From assembly GCA_044226205.1 (NCBI GenBank), contig JBGAHL010000006.1:1-64000 (forward strand): a stretch of 64,000 nucleotides of DNA, written 5' to 3'. The stretch comes from M3007 sp044226205. Lineage in GTDB: Bacteria > Bacteroidota > Bacteroidia > Chitinophagales > Saprospiraceae. The position numbers and the translations under genes are program-made. The notes under the pieces are model-generated. The model searched no databases and was not told the origin of the DNA. It saw only the letters and a list, made by a program, of their open reading frames with translations. Positions 51,984-60,878 of the stretch are shown in pieces. How positions within the stretch are numbered: the first letter of the stretch is position 1; every line of letters starts with the position of its first letter.

Positions 51984-53582
51984 CTATTGCTTCGTTTTGG
52001 TTGTTTTCTTTTTGGCCTCCGGCTGGGCTTTGGTGCGCGGGGCGGCTCGTGGTTTCTTGACCTCCGCAACGGGCTCAGGAGCAACGGCGTCGGGTTGAGC
52101 AACAGGCTCGGCCGCTTGTTGAGGCACAACGTGAGCGCCAATTCGATGGTACACAGCGATATAGCGTTCAATGGTATGTTCCCAGGAGAAATCGACCGCC
52201 ATGATCTTATGGCGCAGCCATCGAACGGTATCGGGTTCATTGTGCCACATCGAAACGCTCCGATAGATCGCATAGTAAGCATCCTCGATGCTGAACTGGT
52301 CGAAACGAATACCGCGCCCCGAACCGTCCGGCTCGCCGATATCGGGTACCGTGTCTTTCAGGCCGCCCACGGAACGGACAACAGGGATAGTGCCATACCG
52401 CATGGCGTACATCTGATTCAGTCCGCAGGGCTCCACACGGGAAGGCATGATGAGAAAGTCCGAACCTGCATAGATCTGGTGCGAAAGCGCCTCGTTGTAA
52501 TCGATCACGGCATTGAAACGGCCGCCGTAATCGTACGCCATGCGTCGAAACTCGTTTTGCGTCCAGGTTTCACCCGTACCCAGCACGAGGAAACTTGCTT
52601 TCCCGCCGTTGTGAATGAATCGCCGGTAGGTGTCGGGCAGGATGTCGGCGCCTTTTTCAGACACGATACGACCGATGAAACTGATCAGGGGATATTCCAT
52701 CGGGAAGCCAAACCATTCGCACAGGGCCGCTTTGTTGCGCATTTTGAAGGTATCGATGTCATCGCCCTCCAGTCGGGCAGCGATCATCGGGTCGGTGCTC
52801 GGGTCCCAGACCTGGGCATCGATTCCGTTGACGATACCCGCTTCCTTGCGCCATTCCTGCCGCAACAAGGGTTCGAGACCCATCGAACTTTGGTGCAATT
52901 CGTACAAATAACTCTCCGAAACCGTCGTCACGGCCCAGGCGCATTTGATCGCGCAGGCCATCGGGTTGATCACGCCGTTCCAGTCGAGCAGCCATTTGGA
53001 CGAGGCTTCGTAAGGCGGCAGGTAGTCGCCGTTGGCCCAGCTGAACATGCCCTGGTACTGGCCATTATGGATGGTAAAGACGGTAGGAATCGGGGCAAGT
53101 TGTTGGTAGGCCGGGCAATATTTGACCATCCAGGGAATCAGGCCCGTGTGGTGATCGTGGCAATGCAGCACTCGCGGGCGGTCGTGCCAGGGAAACGACA
53201 TAAGCCATTCAAGCACAGCCTGTTGAAAAGCGATATAGCGTTGCACTTCATCGCCGTAGGGGCGCCCGTCGGGGTCGTTGTAAATCCCGGGCCGGTCATA
53301 CAGGCCGGGGATATCCACGACAAATAGCGGGTAGCCCTGGGTATTCCCGGCTTCCTGTTGCACCCGAAACGGAATTTGCCGCCAGTTCATCCAAAGCGTG
53401 CCCTGATACACCGTGATCCATTCGTGGTTGCGGATCCATTTAAGGTCGTATTTGGGGATGATCGATGCGGCCAGCATGCCGGCTTTGGTAAAATATTTGG
53501 GCAATGAGCCAACCACGTCGCCCAAACCGCCCGTTTTGGCGGCGGGATAACATTCGGCGGAAATATTCAAAACCTGAATCAT
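51984..53582 (-). CDS. glgA: Glycogen synthase with basic C-terminal tail
   Basis: A 532-residue GT5 glycogen synthase using ADP-glucose. N-terminal ECYPAAKTGGLGDVVGSLP (KTGGLGD is the substrate loop), HCHDHHTGLIPWM, and C-terminal SRVEPCGLNQMYAMRYGTIPVV with the E...C catalytic-pocket residues. After the normal fold a tail of about 45 residues adds Ala/Pro/Glu and a Lys-rich end (KKKTTKTKQ). First gene of the glg operon. The start 53582 is the family N-terminus; the frame opens to 53711. Confidence 0.92.
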   Translation of the reverse strand: MIQVLNISAECYPAAKTGGLGDVVGSLPKYFTKAGMLAASIIPKYDLKWIRNHEWITVYQGTLWMNWRQIPFRVQQEAGNTQGYPLFVVDIPGLYDRPGIYNDPDGRPYGDEVQRYIAFQQAVLEWLMSFPWHDRPRVLHCHDHHTGLIPWMVKYCPAYQQLAPIPTVFTIHNGQYQGMFSWANGDYLPPYEASSKWLLDWNGVINPMACAIKCAWAVTTVSESYLYELHQSSMGLEPLLRQEWRKEAGIVNGIDAQVWDPSTDPMIAARLEGDDIDTFKMRNKAALCEWFGFPMEYPLISFIGRIVSEKGADILPDTYRRFIHNGGKASFLVLGTGETWTQNEFRRMAYDYGGRFNAVIDYNEALSHQIYAGSDFLIMPSRVEPCGLNQMYAMRYGTIPVVRSVGGLKDTVPDIGEPDGSGRGIRFDQFSIEDAYYAIYRSVSMWHNEPDTVRWLRHKIMAVDFSWEHTIERYIAVYHRIGAHVVPQQAAEPVAQPDAVAPEPVAEVKKPRAAPRTKAQPEAKKKTTKTKQ

Positions 53583-53738
53583 ACAATATCGGGAAGGGAT
53601 TAGCCTGAAATCCTTTTGAGTTTTACGGTCTGTTTTATTTTCGGGGAAAAATACACACAAAGGTTTTGTTCCTCCCAAAGGCATTTGAAATTTGCGCGAA
53701 GTTTTTTGCAAGATTTACCACATAAAATTGGAACAACC

Positions 53739-54632
53739 ATGTCAGACAGCAATTCCCGCCGCCGTTTTATACAACAAAGTTCGCTCGCCCTCGCTGCTTT
53801 TTGGGCCGACCGCCATCTTCCCTTTGCCAGTCAAACGCTTAAACCCAAACACCTGGGCCTTCAATTGTGGAGTGTGCGCGACGACATGGGCAAGTCGGCT
53901 GCCGGCACTTTAAAAGCCCTGGCGGACATGGGCTATCGCGAAGTGGAAGGATTCGGCTTCAAGGATGGAAAAATGTTCAACATGCCCCTGCGCGAGTTCA
54001 CGGGTTTGCTGAAAGGCAACGGGCAAAAAATGTATTCCACCCACTTCGATCTGAGCCTCAACGATCTGAACGAGAAGGACGCAAGCCTGTCGGACCGCGC
54101 CAAAAAATCGATCGATGCGCTGGCCGAGGCCGGGGTCAGGTACGCCATTTGCCCCTGGATCGGAGAAGCGGACCGCTCGAAGCCGGAAATGCTTGCCAGC
54201 CTTTGTCAGGCTGCAGGCCAGTATGCCCAGAAAGCCGGCATCCGTTTTGGCTACCACAACCACGATTTTGAATTCAATATCAAGGCTCCCGACGGCCGCA
54301 TGGTGTATGAATGGCTTTTACAGGAAGTGGATCCCGCGTTGATGGTCATGGAACTCGACCTCTACTGGGCCGTGTATGCGGGTCAAAATCCGATCGAACT
54401 TTTCAAACGTTATCCCGGCCGCTTCCACCTGTGCCACGTAAAGGATATGGCCAAAACGCCGCAACGCCAGACTGTGGAAGTCGGCGACGGCAGCATCGAC
54501 TTTGCCGCAATTTTCCGGGAGAGCAAACTGGCCGGTTTGCAATACTACGTTATTGAACTGGAGCATTATGCCACGACGCCCCTGAACGGCGTCAAACGGG
54601 CAAGAGAAAATTTCCGCAAAATCAGGTTTTAA
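53739..54632 (+). CDS. Sugar phosphate isomerase/epimerase family protein, exported
   Basis: A 297-residue TIM-barrel (xylose-isomerase-like) protein. N-terminal SNSRRRFIQQSSLALAAF is a twin-arginine signal. The barrel has HLGLQLWSVRDDM, FGYHNHDFEFN, MELDLYWAVYAG and FHLCHVKDM, with metal-binding Glu/His/Asp in typical places. Probably periplasmic and acting on sugars; substrate unknown. Start at 53739 for the Tat signal. Confidence 0.82.
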   Translation: MSDSNSRRRFIQQSSLALAAFWADRHLPFASQTLKPKHLGLQLWSVRDDMGKSAAGTLKALADMGYREVEGFGFKDGKMFNMPLREFTGLLKGNGQKMYSTHFDLSLNDLNEKDASLSDRAKKSIDALAEAGVRYAICPWIGEADRSKPEMLASLCQAAGQYAQKAGIRFGYHNHDFEFNIKAPDGRMVYEWLLQEVDPALMVMELDLYWAVYAGQNPIELFKRYPGRFHLCHVKDMAKTPQRQTVEVGDGSIDFAAIFRESKLAGLQYYVIELEHYATTPLNGVKRARENFRKIRF

Positions 54633-54642
54633 ACCACGGCGT

Positions 54643-54864
54643 TTATTCCCACAAAATATTCTTGCCGCGACGGATGTAGCGACGGAGATTGACCCAAAAG
54701 GCGATTACCAGGTACAAAATAAACGGCGAGCCCATGCCTATAAAAGAGGTGTAAATGAAGTACTTGCGTACTTCCCCCGGCGCGACATGCATACGATCGC
54801 CGAGATACTGACATACGCCAAAAGCGTGTCGTTCAACAAGGTCTTTAAACCAGTTTTGCAGCAT
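54643..54864 (-). CDS. PspC domain-containing small membrane protein
   Basis: A 73-residue protein of the PspC family: FGVCQYLGDRMHVAPGEVRKYFIYTSF (first part) and a single hydrophobic helix SPFILYLVIAFWVNL. PspC domains sense envelope stress or regulate in the membrane. It lies 10 bp from the convergent epimerase and downstream of the fucosidase. The frame runs open to 55113, but the family start is at 54864. Confidence 0.75.
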   Translation of the reverse strand: MLQNWFKDLVERHAFGVCQYLGDRMHVAPGEVRKYFIYTSFIGMGSPFILYLVIAFWVNLRRYIRRGKNILWE

Positions 54865-54940
54865 AAAGGTGTCCGGTGCAATGCGTTTTCGAATGACAAA
54901 ATTATGCCCGACTTTCGATCCTGTCAAGTAATTTATTCTC

Positions 54941-56374
54941 CTAGGGCACTTGAAAGGTAAAAGTCCAGGCATACTGGCAGGGTGGTCGACGGCTGATTTC
55001 AGATGGCAACCAGACCAGTATTCCTTTGTCTGTCTGTTGCCATTTGAGCGGCTTATCGAAACCGAGCAAGCGTACTTCCGAGCCAGCCACGGCCTTAACA
55101 CTTGGAACGACAACTTGTTCAGGCATCAGGTCTTCGCCTTGGCTGGCCAGGTAAATGGCGTGCAGCGTCTTCCCCCGTTGGGTAAACGCAAAATTACCGC
55201 TGTGGAATATGCCGTTGTCGGGCGTGTGCGTGTCATAAATTGCCGACTGGTTGACAGCCATCCATCCGCCGATTTCGCGCAGCCGTTCGTAGGCCTCGGG
55301 GTGCCACTCGCCATCAGGGCCCGGCGCAATATTGAGCAGCAAATTGCCGCCCTTGCTCACGACGTCGCAAAGCGTATGCACCAGGCGGCGGGCTGATTTG
55401 TAGTGTTCATTTACAATGTACGACCAAGAGTCGCCCATGGTCATGCAGGTTTCCCAGGGTACCCCGAGCGGAGCGGCAGGGATACCCTGTTCGGGGGTCA
55501 GATAGTTCTCATATTTCCCTGGTATCCAGCGATCTACGATCATTATGCCGGGCTGATTGCGGCGCGCCATGGCAGCAATACGGTCCATGTCCAGGTCCTG
55601 GCCCTCGGGGATGCCGCGTTGCCACGATTCATTGCGGTCGATCGTCGCGGCGGGCCGAACCCATGCACCGTCAAGCCAGAGCAGGTCCAGTCGGCCATAG
55701 CGGGTGCAGAGTTCTTCCAACTGGTTGTAGGAATAGTCGCGAAAACGCTGATAACGTTCGGGGTATTTATTAAGGTCGTAATTGATATTGCGGTCTTTGG
55801 GCGGAAAGTACGGCCACCAGAAATCCTCCGAGTGCCAGTCCGGTTTGGAGAAATAAGCGCCGACTTTAAAATTGCGGTCGCGAAATGCCGAAAAAATCTC
55901 TTTCGTTGCGTCCGCTTTCGGGTTGGTTGAAAAGGGGCATTGGGCGGAGGTGATTTTGTAGTCCGTCTGGCGGGTATCGAACATGCAAAAGCCGTCGTGG
56001 TGTTTGGTGGTAAACACGACGTAACGCATGCCGGCAGCCTGAGCGGCCTCCGCCCAGCGCTGCGGATTGAATTTCACGGGGTTGAAAGTAGTTTGCAAGC
56101 CCTCGTAGGCTTTTTTGTATTCAAACCAGTTGGACGAGGCGGGGCCGCGCCGTTCGCACCAGCCCTCGTCTTCGGGGCAAAGGCTCCACGACTCCACGAT
56201 TCCCCATTCGCTGTACGTTCCCCAATGCATGAGCAAGCCGAATTTGAGGCCTTGCCACTCGGCAAGATTTTTTTGAACGAGGCTGTCGGTCGGCGGCACA
56301 TACAAACGGGCATGTTGCTGAGCGGCAGCCATCCAAGGCAGAAAAAAGAAAGGCAGGAATCGAAAGAATCTCAT
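54941..56374 (-). CDS. Alpha-L-fucosidase (GH29)
   Basis: A 477-residue exported glycoside hydrolase that frees L-fucose from glycans. Signal peptide about 1-18 (LPWMAAAQQ). GH29 blocks: GLKFGLLMHWGTYSEW, VVFTTKHHDGFCMFD, and the nucleophile region LDLLWLDGAW (Asp nucleophile). C-terminal beta-sandwich GGNLLLNIAPGPDG. Size fits GH29. The RhaM-type mutarotase encoded nearby could process the product. Divergent from the thioredoxin-like gene. Confidence 0.92.
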   Translation of the reverse strand: MRFFRFLPFFFLPWMAAAQQHARLYVPPTDSLVQKNLAEWQGLKFGLLMHWGTYSEWGIVESWSLCPEDEGWCERRGPASSNWFEYKKAYEGLQTTFNPVKFNPQRWAEAAQAAGMRYVVFTTKHHDGFCMFDTRQTDYKITSAQCPFSTNPKADATKEIFSAFRDRNFKVGAYFSKPDWHSEDFWWPYFPPKDRNINYDLNKYPERYQRFRDYSYNQLEELCTRYGRLDLLWLDGAWVRPAATIDRNESWQRGIPEGQDLDMDRIAAMARRNQPGIMIVDRWIPGKYENYLTPEQGIPAAPLGVPWETCMTMGDSWSYIVNEHYKSARRLVHTLCDVVSKGGNLLLNIAPGPDGEWHPEAYERLREIGGWMAVNQSAIYDTHTPDNGIFHSGNFAFTQRGKTLHAIYLASQGEDLMPEQVVVPSVKAVAGSEVRLLGFDKPLKWQQTDKGILVWLPSEISRRPPCQYAWTFTFQVP

Positions 56375-56513
56375 AAGCGGGTACGGTGCTGTTGGCGAAT
56401 GCAAAGTTTGGCATTGTTCTTGGTGAATCGGCAATTATCCTTATGGGTTATTTTTTTTGGGAAATGGCCCCCGCCTTGTTAATCGCTCTCTCACCAACGT
56501 AATCACGTTTCGA

Positions 56514-56537
56514 AAAAGCCGGCCGATGCCGGCTTTT
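56514..56537 (-). terminator. Terminator-like hairpin in a divergent gap
   Basis: AAAAGCCGGC-CGAT-GCCGGCTTTT, a perfect 10-bp stem; on the minus strand it is followed by another T (CTTTTTC). It lies about 140 nt upstream of the fucosidase start. It could attenuate a long fucosidase leader, end a small RNA, or be an operator. Confidence 0.5.
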
Positions 56538-56619
56538 CGCAACGTCTTCCCAACCAAAGGGCCACATTCCCGGTTTCATGTCGAATAAAACGTAGCAGCG
56601 TTACAAGCGCAAGGCGTAC

Positions 56620-56627
56620 TACATTTG
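56620..56627 (+). promoter_or_regulatory. Candidate -7 element for the thioredoxin-like gene
   Basis: A perfect TACATTTG 57 nt before the ATG at 56685. A weak TTA is at 56601-56603. Confidence 0.5.
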
Positions 56628-56684
56628 CACGCCCGATGGAAGCGCCAAATCGCGGTTTTCAAGGTTAATTTTAATTCTTTCGAC

Positions 56685-58007
56685 ATGTTTTTCAGATTTT
56701 TTCAGCCTCTCTTCCTTTTACTTCTCCTCATTTCGCTGGGTGAAGCCTGTGTCAGCGCCGACAATGCTTACACCCAGATTGCTCCCGGCCCCTGGCGCGG
56801 CGTACTGGAGTTGAAAAAATATCAGGTGGCGGTATCAAAAAAGGACACCATTTACATCCTGTACGATCAGTTTAAAGAAGGCGATTTGCCGTTCAATTTC
56901 GAGGTAGTTTATACCGGTCCCGATCAATTTTATATCGATCTGCTCAATGGCTCCGAACGGATACACTGCGACAGTATCGGTTTCGGCCGCGACCGCCGCA
57001 CAGCCCGCGACACACTGACCATCTGGTTTCCCGAATACCAGTCCTACCTCCACGCCGAGGTTCGCGGCGGTGTAATGGAAGGCGAGTGGGTGGTCACCAC
57101 CAAAGACAATTATCGCATTCCCTTTTACGCCAAGGCGGGTCAATCGCACCGCTTCACGCCTTTGAAAGTGCCCCCTGCAAGCGATCTGACTGGTGAATGG
57201 GCCACTTTATTCGGTATCGATGAGGATGAACAGGAAAAAGCCATTGGCGAATTCAAGCAAAACGGCAACCACCTGGAAGGCACTTTCCGCACAGAAACAG
57301 GCGACTACCGATTTCTGGATGGCACGGTGCAGGGCCGAAAATTCTGGCTTTCGTGTTTCGATGGCGCCCACGCTTTTTTGTTTTCGGGGAACATTCAGGG
57401 CGACAGCCTGCAAGGCGAGTTTTTATCCGGCATTCACCACAAAGCACTCTGGACGGCCTGGCGCGACCCGGGTTTTCAACTCGGAAATGCCGATTCTCTG
57501 ACCACCCTCAAATCGTCCGGCGGCGCCATCACGTTCGATCTGCCGAACCCGGAAGGAGGGAATATCCGGTTCCCTTCCGCCCAATTCGAGGGCAAGGTCA
57601 AGATCTTTACGATCATGGGAACCTGGTGCCCCAATTGTCGCGACGAAGGCGCGTTTCTGGCCGAGTTTTGTCAGAAAAACCCGGATGCAGCCAAAGATTT
57701 GTCAATAATTGGGTTTGCCTTCGAGCGCGGCAACGATACGGCACAAATATTGTCACACCTCAAATCGTACAAGAAACAAATGGGCTTGCCATACCCGCTG
57801 GTGTATGCCGGAAAAGCAGGTGTAGCCGAGGCAGAAAAAGTATTCCCTTCGCTCAACAAAGTGATGGCATTCCCGACTATGATCATTCTTGATAAAAATA
57901 ACCGGGTACGTCGGATACACACAGGATTCGATGGCCCGGCTACTTCCAAATACGACGCCTTCAAACAGGATTTTGCGGAATTGGTGGAAAAATTAAGGCA
58001 GGAATAA
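56685..58007 (+). CDS. Exported thioredoxin-like (TlpA/ResA-type) protein
   Basis: A 440-residue exported protein. N-terminal signal (LLLLLISLGEAC) may be a lipoprotein signal with Cys. Residues about 30-290 are family-specific beta domains (VTTKDNYRIPF, GEFKQNGNHLEGTF). The C-terminal third is a TlpA-type thioredoxin fold with the redox WCPNC motif (MGTWCPNCRDEG). It probably reduces or repairs disulfides in the periplasm. Start at 56685 for the signal peptide; the frame opens at a TTG at 56625. Confidence 0.8.
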   Translation: MFFRFFQPLFLLLLLISLGEACVSADNAYTQIAPGPWRGVLELKKYQVAVSKKDTIYILYDQFKEGDLPFNFEVVYTGPDQFYIDLLNGSERIHCDSIGFGRDRRTARDTLTIWFPEYQSYLHAEVRGGVMEGEWVVTTKDNYRIPFYAKAGQSHRFTPLKVPPASDLTGEWATLFGIDEDEQEKAIGEFKQNGNHLEGTFRTETGDYRFLDGTVQGRKFWLSCFDGAHAFLFSGNIQGDSLQGEFLSGIHHKALWTAWRDPGFQLGNADSLTTLKSSGGAITFDLPNPEGGNIRFPSAQFEGKVKIFTIMGTWCPNCRDEGAFLAEFCQKNPDAAKDLSIIGFAFERGNDTAQILSHLKSYKKQMGLPYPLVYAGKAGVAEAEKVFPSLNKVMAFPTMIILDKNNRVRRIHTGFDGPATSKYDAFKQDFAELVEKLRQE

Positions 58008-58082
58008 TTGTTTTCCGCCCGTATCGTTTCCCAATTCCGACACCACTGTTTCAAACCGATTACCTGGAATTGCCCGACCGAC

Positions 58083-60317
58083 ATGAATAAAATCACGCTC
58101 GCCTTTTGTCCCCAGAATGCCGCTTTGGCCGCTGCCATTGAACAGCCGATTTCCCGCCTTGGATTGCCTTTCGACCTCGTTAGCGCCGAACCGGCCAACC
58201 CGCCCGGCACTTTCGGACGATACCTGCGCGGCATACAGGAGCCCGTATTGCTCCTGATTACCGACAATTTTCTTCATGATAAAAATTGCATGTCGGGTGC
58301 GCTCGAAACCGTGCAGACGCTCTCGCGCCAACAACGCGTGCTGACGGTCGTAGCCGATGGAATCGACGCACAGGGCGGGCGCGTGGAAACCCATATCGAG
58401 CGAATGGTCAATGCCATTCAATATACCAACCACTGGCAAAGTATTTACCTCGACCTGAGCGCGCAACAATCCCACGTTCCCACCGAGGAAAGAACGCAGT
58501 TCGATGCCGAACTGTCGGTAATTCGCGATATTTCCAACGAAGTTTTCGACCTGATCACAGCCCTTCGGGAAAGCAATTGTATTACCTGGAACCAACTGGT
58601 TGCCAATGATTTCGAATTGTTTTTCGCGCATTTCGGGCTTCGGGAATGGCATGAACAATATCGACAACTCATCCATCCGGCTCCTGCGGAAGAGGTAATT
58701 CCCGCGCAGACCCCGCCTGTTTCGGGGCCCCTGGCGCCTGCGCCGGCCGTGAGCGAACCCTTGCAGTGGCCCGACGAGGCGCCGCCCGCAGCGGAGGCTG
58801 AGCCCGCGCTCGAACATATCGATCAGTTGATCGCTGAGGCAGAAGAACCCGCGATGGATACAACGCCTGTTCAGGAGCCGGAACAACCCGAACAACACAG
58901 TGGCTCGCTGACCGATGACGACATCCGCCAGACCATCCGCGATGCCTGGTTTTGGCTGGAAAACGGCCACATCGAGCGCGGATTGCAGGTTTTTCAGCTG
59001 GCGCTTGAAGAGCATCCGCACAACGCCGACCTGCGCGAACATTATGAAAATGCCCTGTCAAAATTCAGTCCTGCCGAAGAAGAAGGCATGGAATTGCAGG
59101 AAATCGACACGAGCCATGTCGGTACGCCAGACATTTCGGAAGCGCGGTCATTTGATCAGATCGGCGAAGAAGCCCTGGAAAAAGGCGATTATCTGTTCGC
59201 CAAATTCTGTTGGGATCGTGTGGTCGAGTTGTCGCCCAACTATCCCGGAATTTATCGCAAACTGGGTCTGATGACCAGTGTGCATTTGCGCGATTACCGC
59301 GAAACCGCCATCCATTATCTGGACAAGGCGCTTGAACAAAATCCGGAAGATCAGGAAGTTAGGGAAAAATTGGCGGCTTTGCTCAACTCGGTCACGCCGC
59401 TCGTTGAACCCGTCCCGGCTGCTCCCGAGGCCAGCCAGCCGGAAATTCAGGAACTGAAAAAGCCTGCGGATCAAATGGAAACAAATGTTGCCGCCGAAAC
59501 CCCTGAACAGGAGGAGAAAGTGGCCGCAGCGCCAACTCCGGCAAGAAACGAAAACCAGCTCACGGTGCTGATTACCGGCGCCAGCTCAGGCATCGGACGT
59601 GCCTCGGCCAGAGTTTTTGCGCAAAATGGCCATCGCCTGATCCTGGTCGCGCGGCGCAAGGAAAAACTGGACGAACTCGCAGCCGAACTGCAAAACAACT
59701 GGCAAACGGATGTTTTGACGCTGCAACTGGATGTCCGCGACTCGCAAGCCGTGCGTCAGGTGTTGGGGAATTTGCCCAAGGAATGGCAGGATATCGATGT
59801 TTTGCTCAACAATGCCGGACTTGCCAAAGGCCTCTCCCCCATCCATGAAGGCGAACTGGATCATTGGGAAACCATGATCGATACCAATGTGAAAGGTGTG
59901 TTGTACGTCACGCGTTGCATAGCGCCCGGCATGGTGCAGCGCCGCAAGGGGCATATTATCAACCTGAGTTCAAGCGCCGGAAAAGAGGTTTATCCCAAGG
60001 GTAATGTTTACTGTGCGACCAAATTCGCCGTGGAAGCCCTGACCCGCGCCATGCGACTTGATTTGCATGCCTACAATATTCGTGTCAGCCAGGTAAGCCC
60101 CGGGCATGTGGAGGAAACCGAGTTTGCGGTGACCCGCTTCGACGGGGATCGGGAAAAGGCAAAAATCTACGAGGATTTCCAGCCCTTGAAAAGCAGTGAT
60201 GTGGCGGAAGTGATCTACTTCATGGCAAGCCGTCCTGCGCACGTCAATATTCAGGACATCTGGCTTTTCGGTACTCAACAGGCCAGTTCTACCGTGATCG
60301 ATCGTTCTGGTCGATAG
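58083..60317 (+). CDS. TIR-like / TPR / short-chain dehydrogenase fusion
   Basis: A 744-residue protein. Residues 1-125 resemble a TIR domain (strand KITLAFCP; EPVLLLITDNFLHDKNC near 52-69; VLTVVADG near 86). The Glu that TIR NADases usually have three residues after the tryptophan/cysteine appears shifted (C69, then E75). A region of TPR-like helices follows (about 275-435; IERGLQVFQLALEEHPHNAD, ETAIHYLDKALEQNPEDQEV) between acidic Pro/Ala linkers. Residues about 492-744 are a YdfG-type SDR (TGASSGIG 498-505, NNAG 576-579, S629-631, Y643-X3-K647, C-terminal HVNIQDIWLF). No similar arrangement is known to me. Start at 58083. Confidence 0.75.
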   Translation: MNKITLAFCPQNAALAAAIEQPISRLGLPFDLVSAEPANPPGTFGRYLRGIQEPVLLLITDNFLHDKNCMSGALETVQTLSRQQRVLTVVADGIDAQGGRVETHIERMVNAIQYTNHWQSIYLDLSAQQSHVPTEERTQFDAELSVIRDISNEVFDLITALRESNCITWNQLVANDFELFFAHFGLREWHEQYRQLIHPAPAEEVIPAQTPPVSGPLAPAPAVSEPLQWPDEAPPAAEAEPALEHIDQLIAEAEEPAMDTTPVQEPEQPEQHSGSLTDDDIRQTIRDAWFWLENGHIERGLQVFQLALEEHPHNADLREHYENALSKFSPAEEEGMELQEIDTSHVGTPDISEARSFDQIGEEALEKGDYLFAKFCWDRVVELSPNYPGIYRKLGLMTSVHLRDYRETAIHYLDKALEQNPEDQEVREKLAALLNSVTPLVEPVPAAPEASQPEIQELKKPADQMETNVAAETPEQEEKVAAAPTPARNENQLTVLITGASSGIGRASARVFAQNGHRLILVARRKEKLDELAAELQNNWQTDVLTLQLDVRDSQAVRQVLGNLPKEWQDIDVLLNNAGLAKGLSPIHEGELDHWETMIDTNVKGVLYVTRCIAPGMVQRRKGHIINLSSSAGKEVYPKGNVYCATKFAVEALTRAMRLDLHAYNIRVSQVSPGHVEETEFAVTRFDGDREKAKIYEDFQPLKSSDVAEVIYFMASRPAHVNIQDIWLFGTQQASSTVIDRSGR

Positions 60318-60363
60318 AGTACACAGGTCAAACAGGTACCGCTAAATCTGCTATTGTTGCGAT

Positions 60364-60711
60364 TTAGAGGTGCAAGCGTTCTTTCTTGACCAGGAGTTCG
60401 TCCTTCGACTCCGCACGGTCAGGGTCCGGCACGCAGCAATCAACCGGGCATACCGCCGCGCATTGCGGTTCTTCATGAAAGCCGACGCATTCGGTGCACT
60501 TGTCGGGTACGATATAATAGTATTCGTTGGAAACTGGTTCGTTTTTAGCGCCCGCATCCACCACAGTACCGTCTTCGAGGGTGTACGAACCTTTTACCGT
60601 ATTGCCATCATTGATTGCCCACTCTACCCCACCCTCATAAATCGCGTTGTTGGGACATTCCGGCTCGCAAGCGCCGCAATTAATACATTCGTCGGTTATG
60701 ATAATAGCCAT
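60364..60711 (-). CDS. 2[4Fe-4S] ferredoxin (Alvin/YfhL type)
   Basis: A 115-residue ferredoxin with two cluster sites: CINCGACEPECP and CTECVGFHEEPQCAAVCP, the second with the 8-residue insert between the 2nd and 3rd Cys typical of the Allochromatium-type group. A further C-terminal region follows. It shuttles low-potential electrons; partner unknown. Start at 60711 (MAIIITDEC). Confidence 0.9.
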   Translation of the reverse strand: MAIIITDECINCGACEPECPNNAIYEGGVEWAINDGNTVKGSYTLEDGTVVDAGAKNEPVSNEYYYIVPDKCTECVGFHEEPQCAAVCPVDCCVPDPDRAESKDELLVKKERLHL

Positions 60712-60769
60712 CTTAGTGCAGTAATTCCATTTATCGGGTAAACAAAAAAACAACCCGGAAGTTGGGCGC

Positions 60770-60816
60770 AAAAATAAAAAGAGTCCGGCGAGCACCGAAA
60801 TAGCGCCCGCCGGACT
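60770..60816 (-). terminator. Intrinsic terminator of the PorE-like gene
   Basis: Minus strand AGTCCGGCGGGCGC pairs with GTGCTCGCCGGACT and is followed by CTTTTTATTTTT. It lies after the stop of the OmpA-type gene at 60879. Confidence 0.85.
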
Positions 60817-60878
60817 TTCATTTCTTTGACCAAAAGTAAGGTCTAATTCGAAAAATTAGAATAAATCCAAACAGCGAT

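Larger units (their letters stand above)
56375..56684. other. Divergent intergenic region with a lone hairpin
   Basis: About 310 bp between the fucosidase (minus) and thioredoxin-like (plus) starts. It holds a plus promoter element at 56620 and a strong terminator-like hairpin at 56514-56537 with no gene ending there. Nothing else was recognised. Confidence 0.55.

Noticed and set aside
58083..60317. Reading the TIR-like fusion as part of a defence island
   Set aside because: Neighbours are a fucosidase, a thioredoxin-like protein, a ferredoxin and T9SS genes; no other defence gene is present, so defence is not favoured by context.
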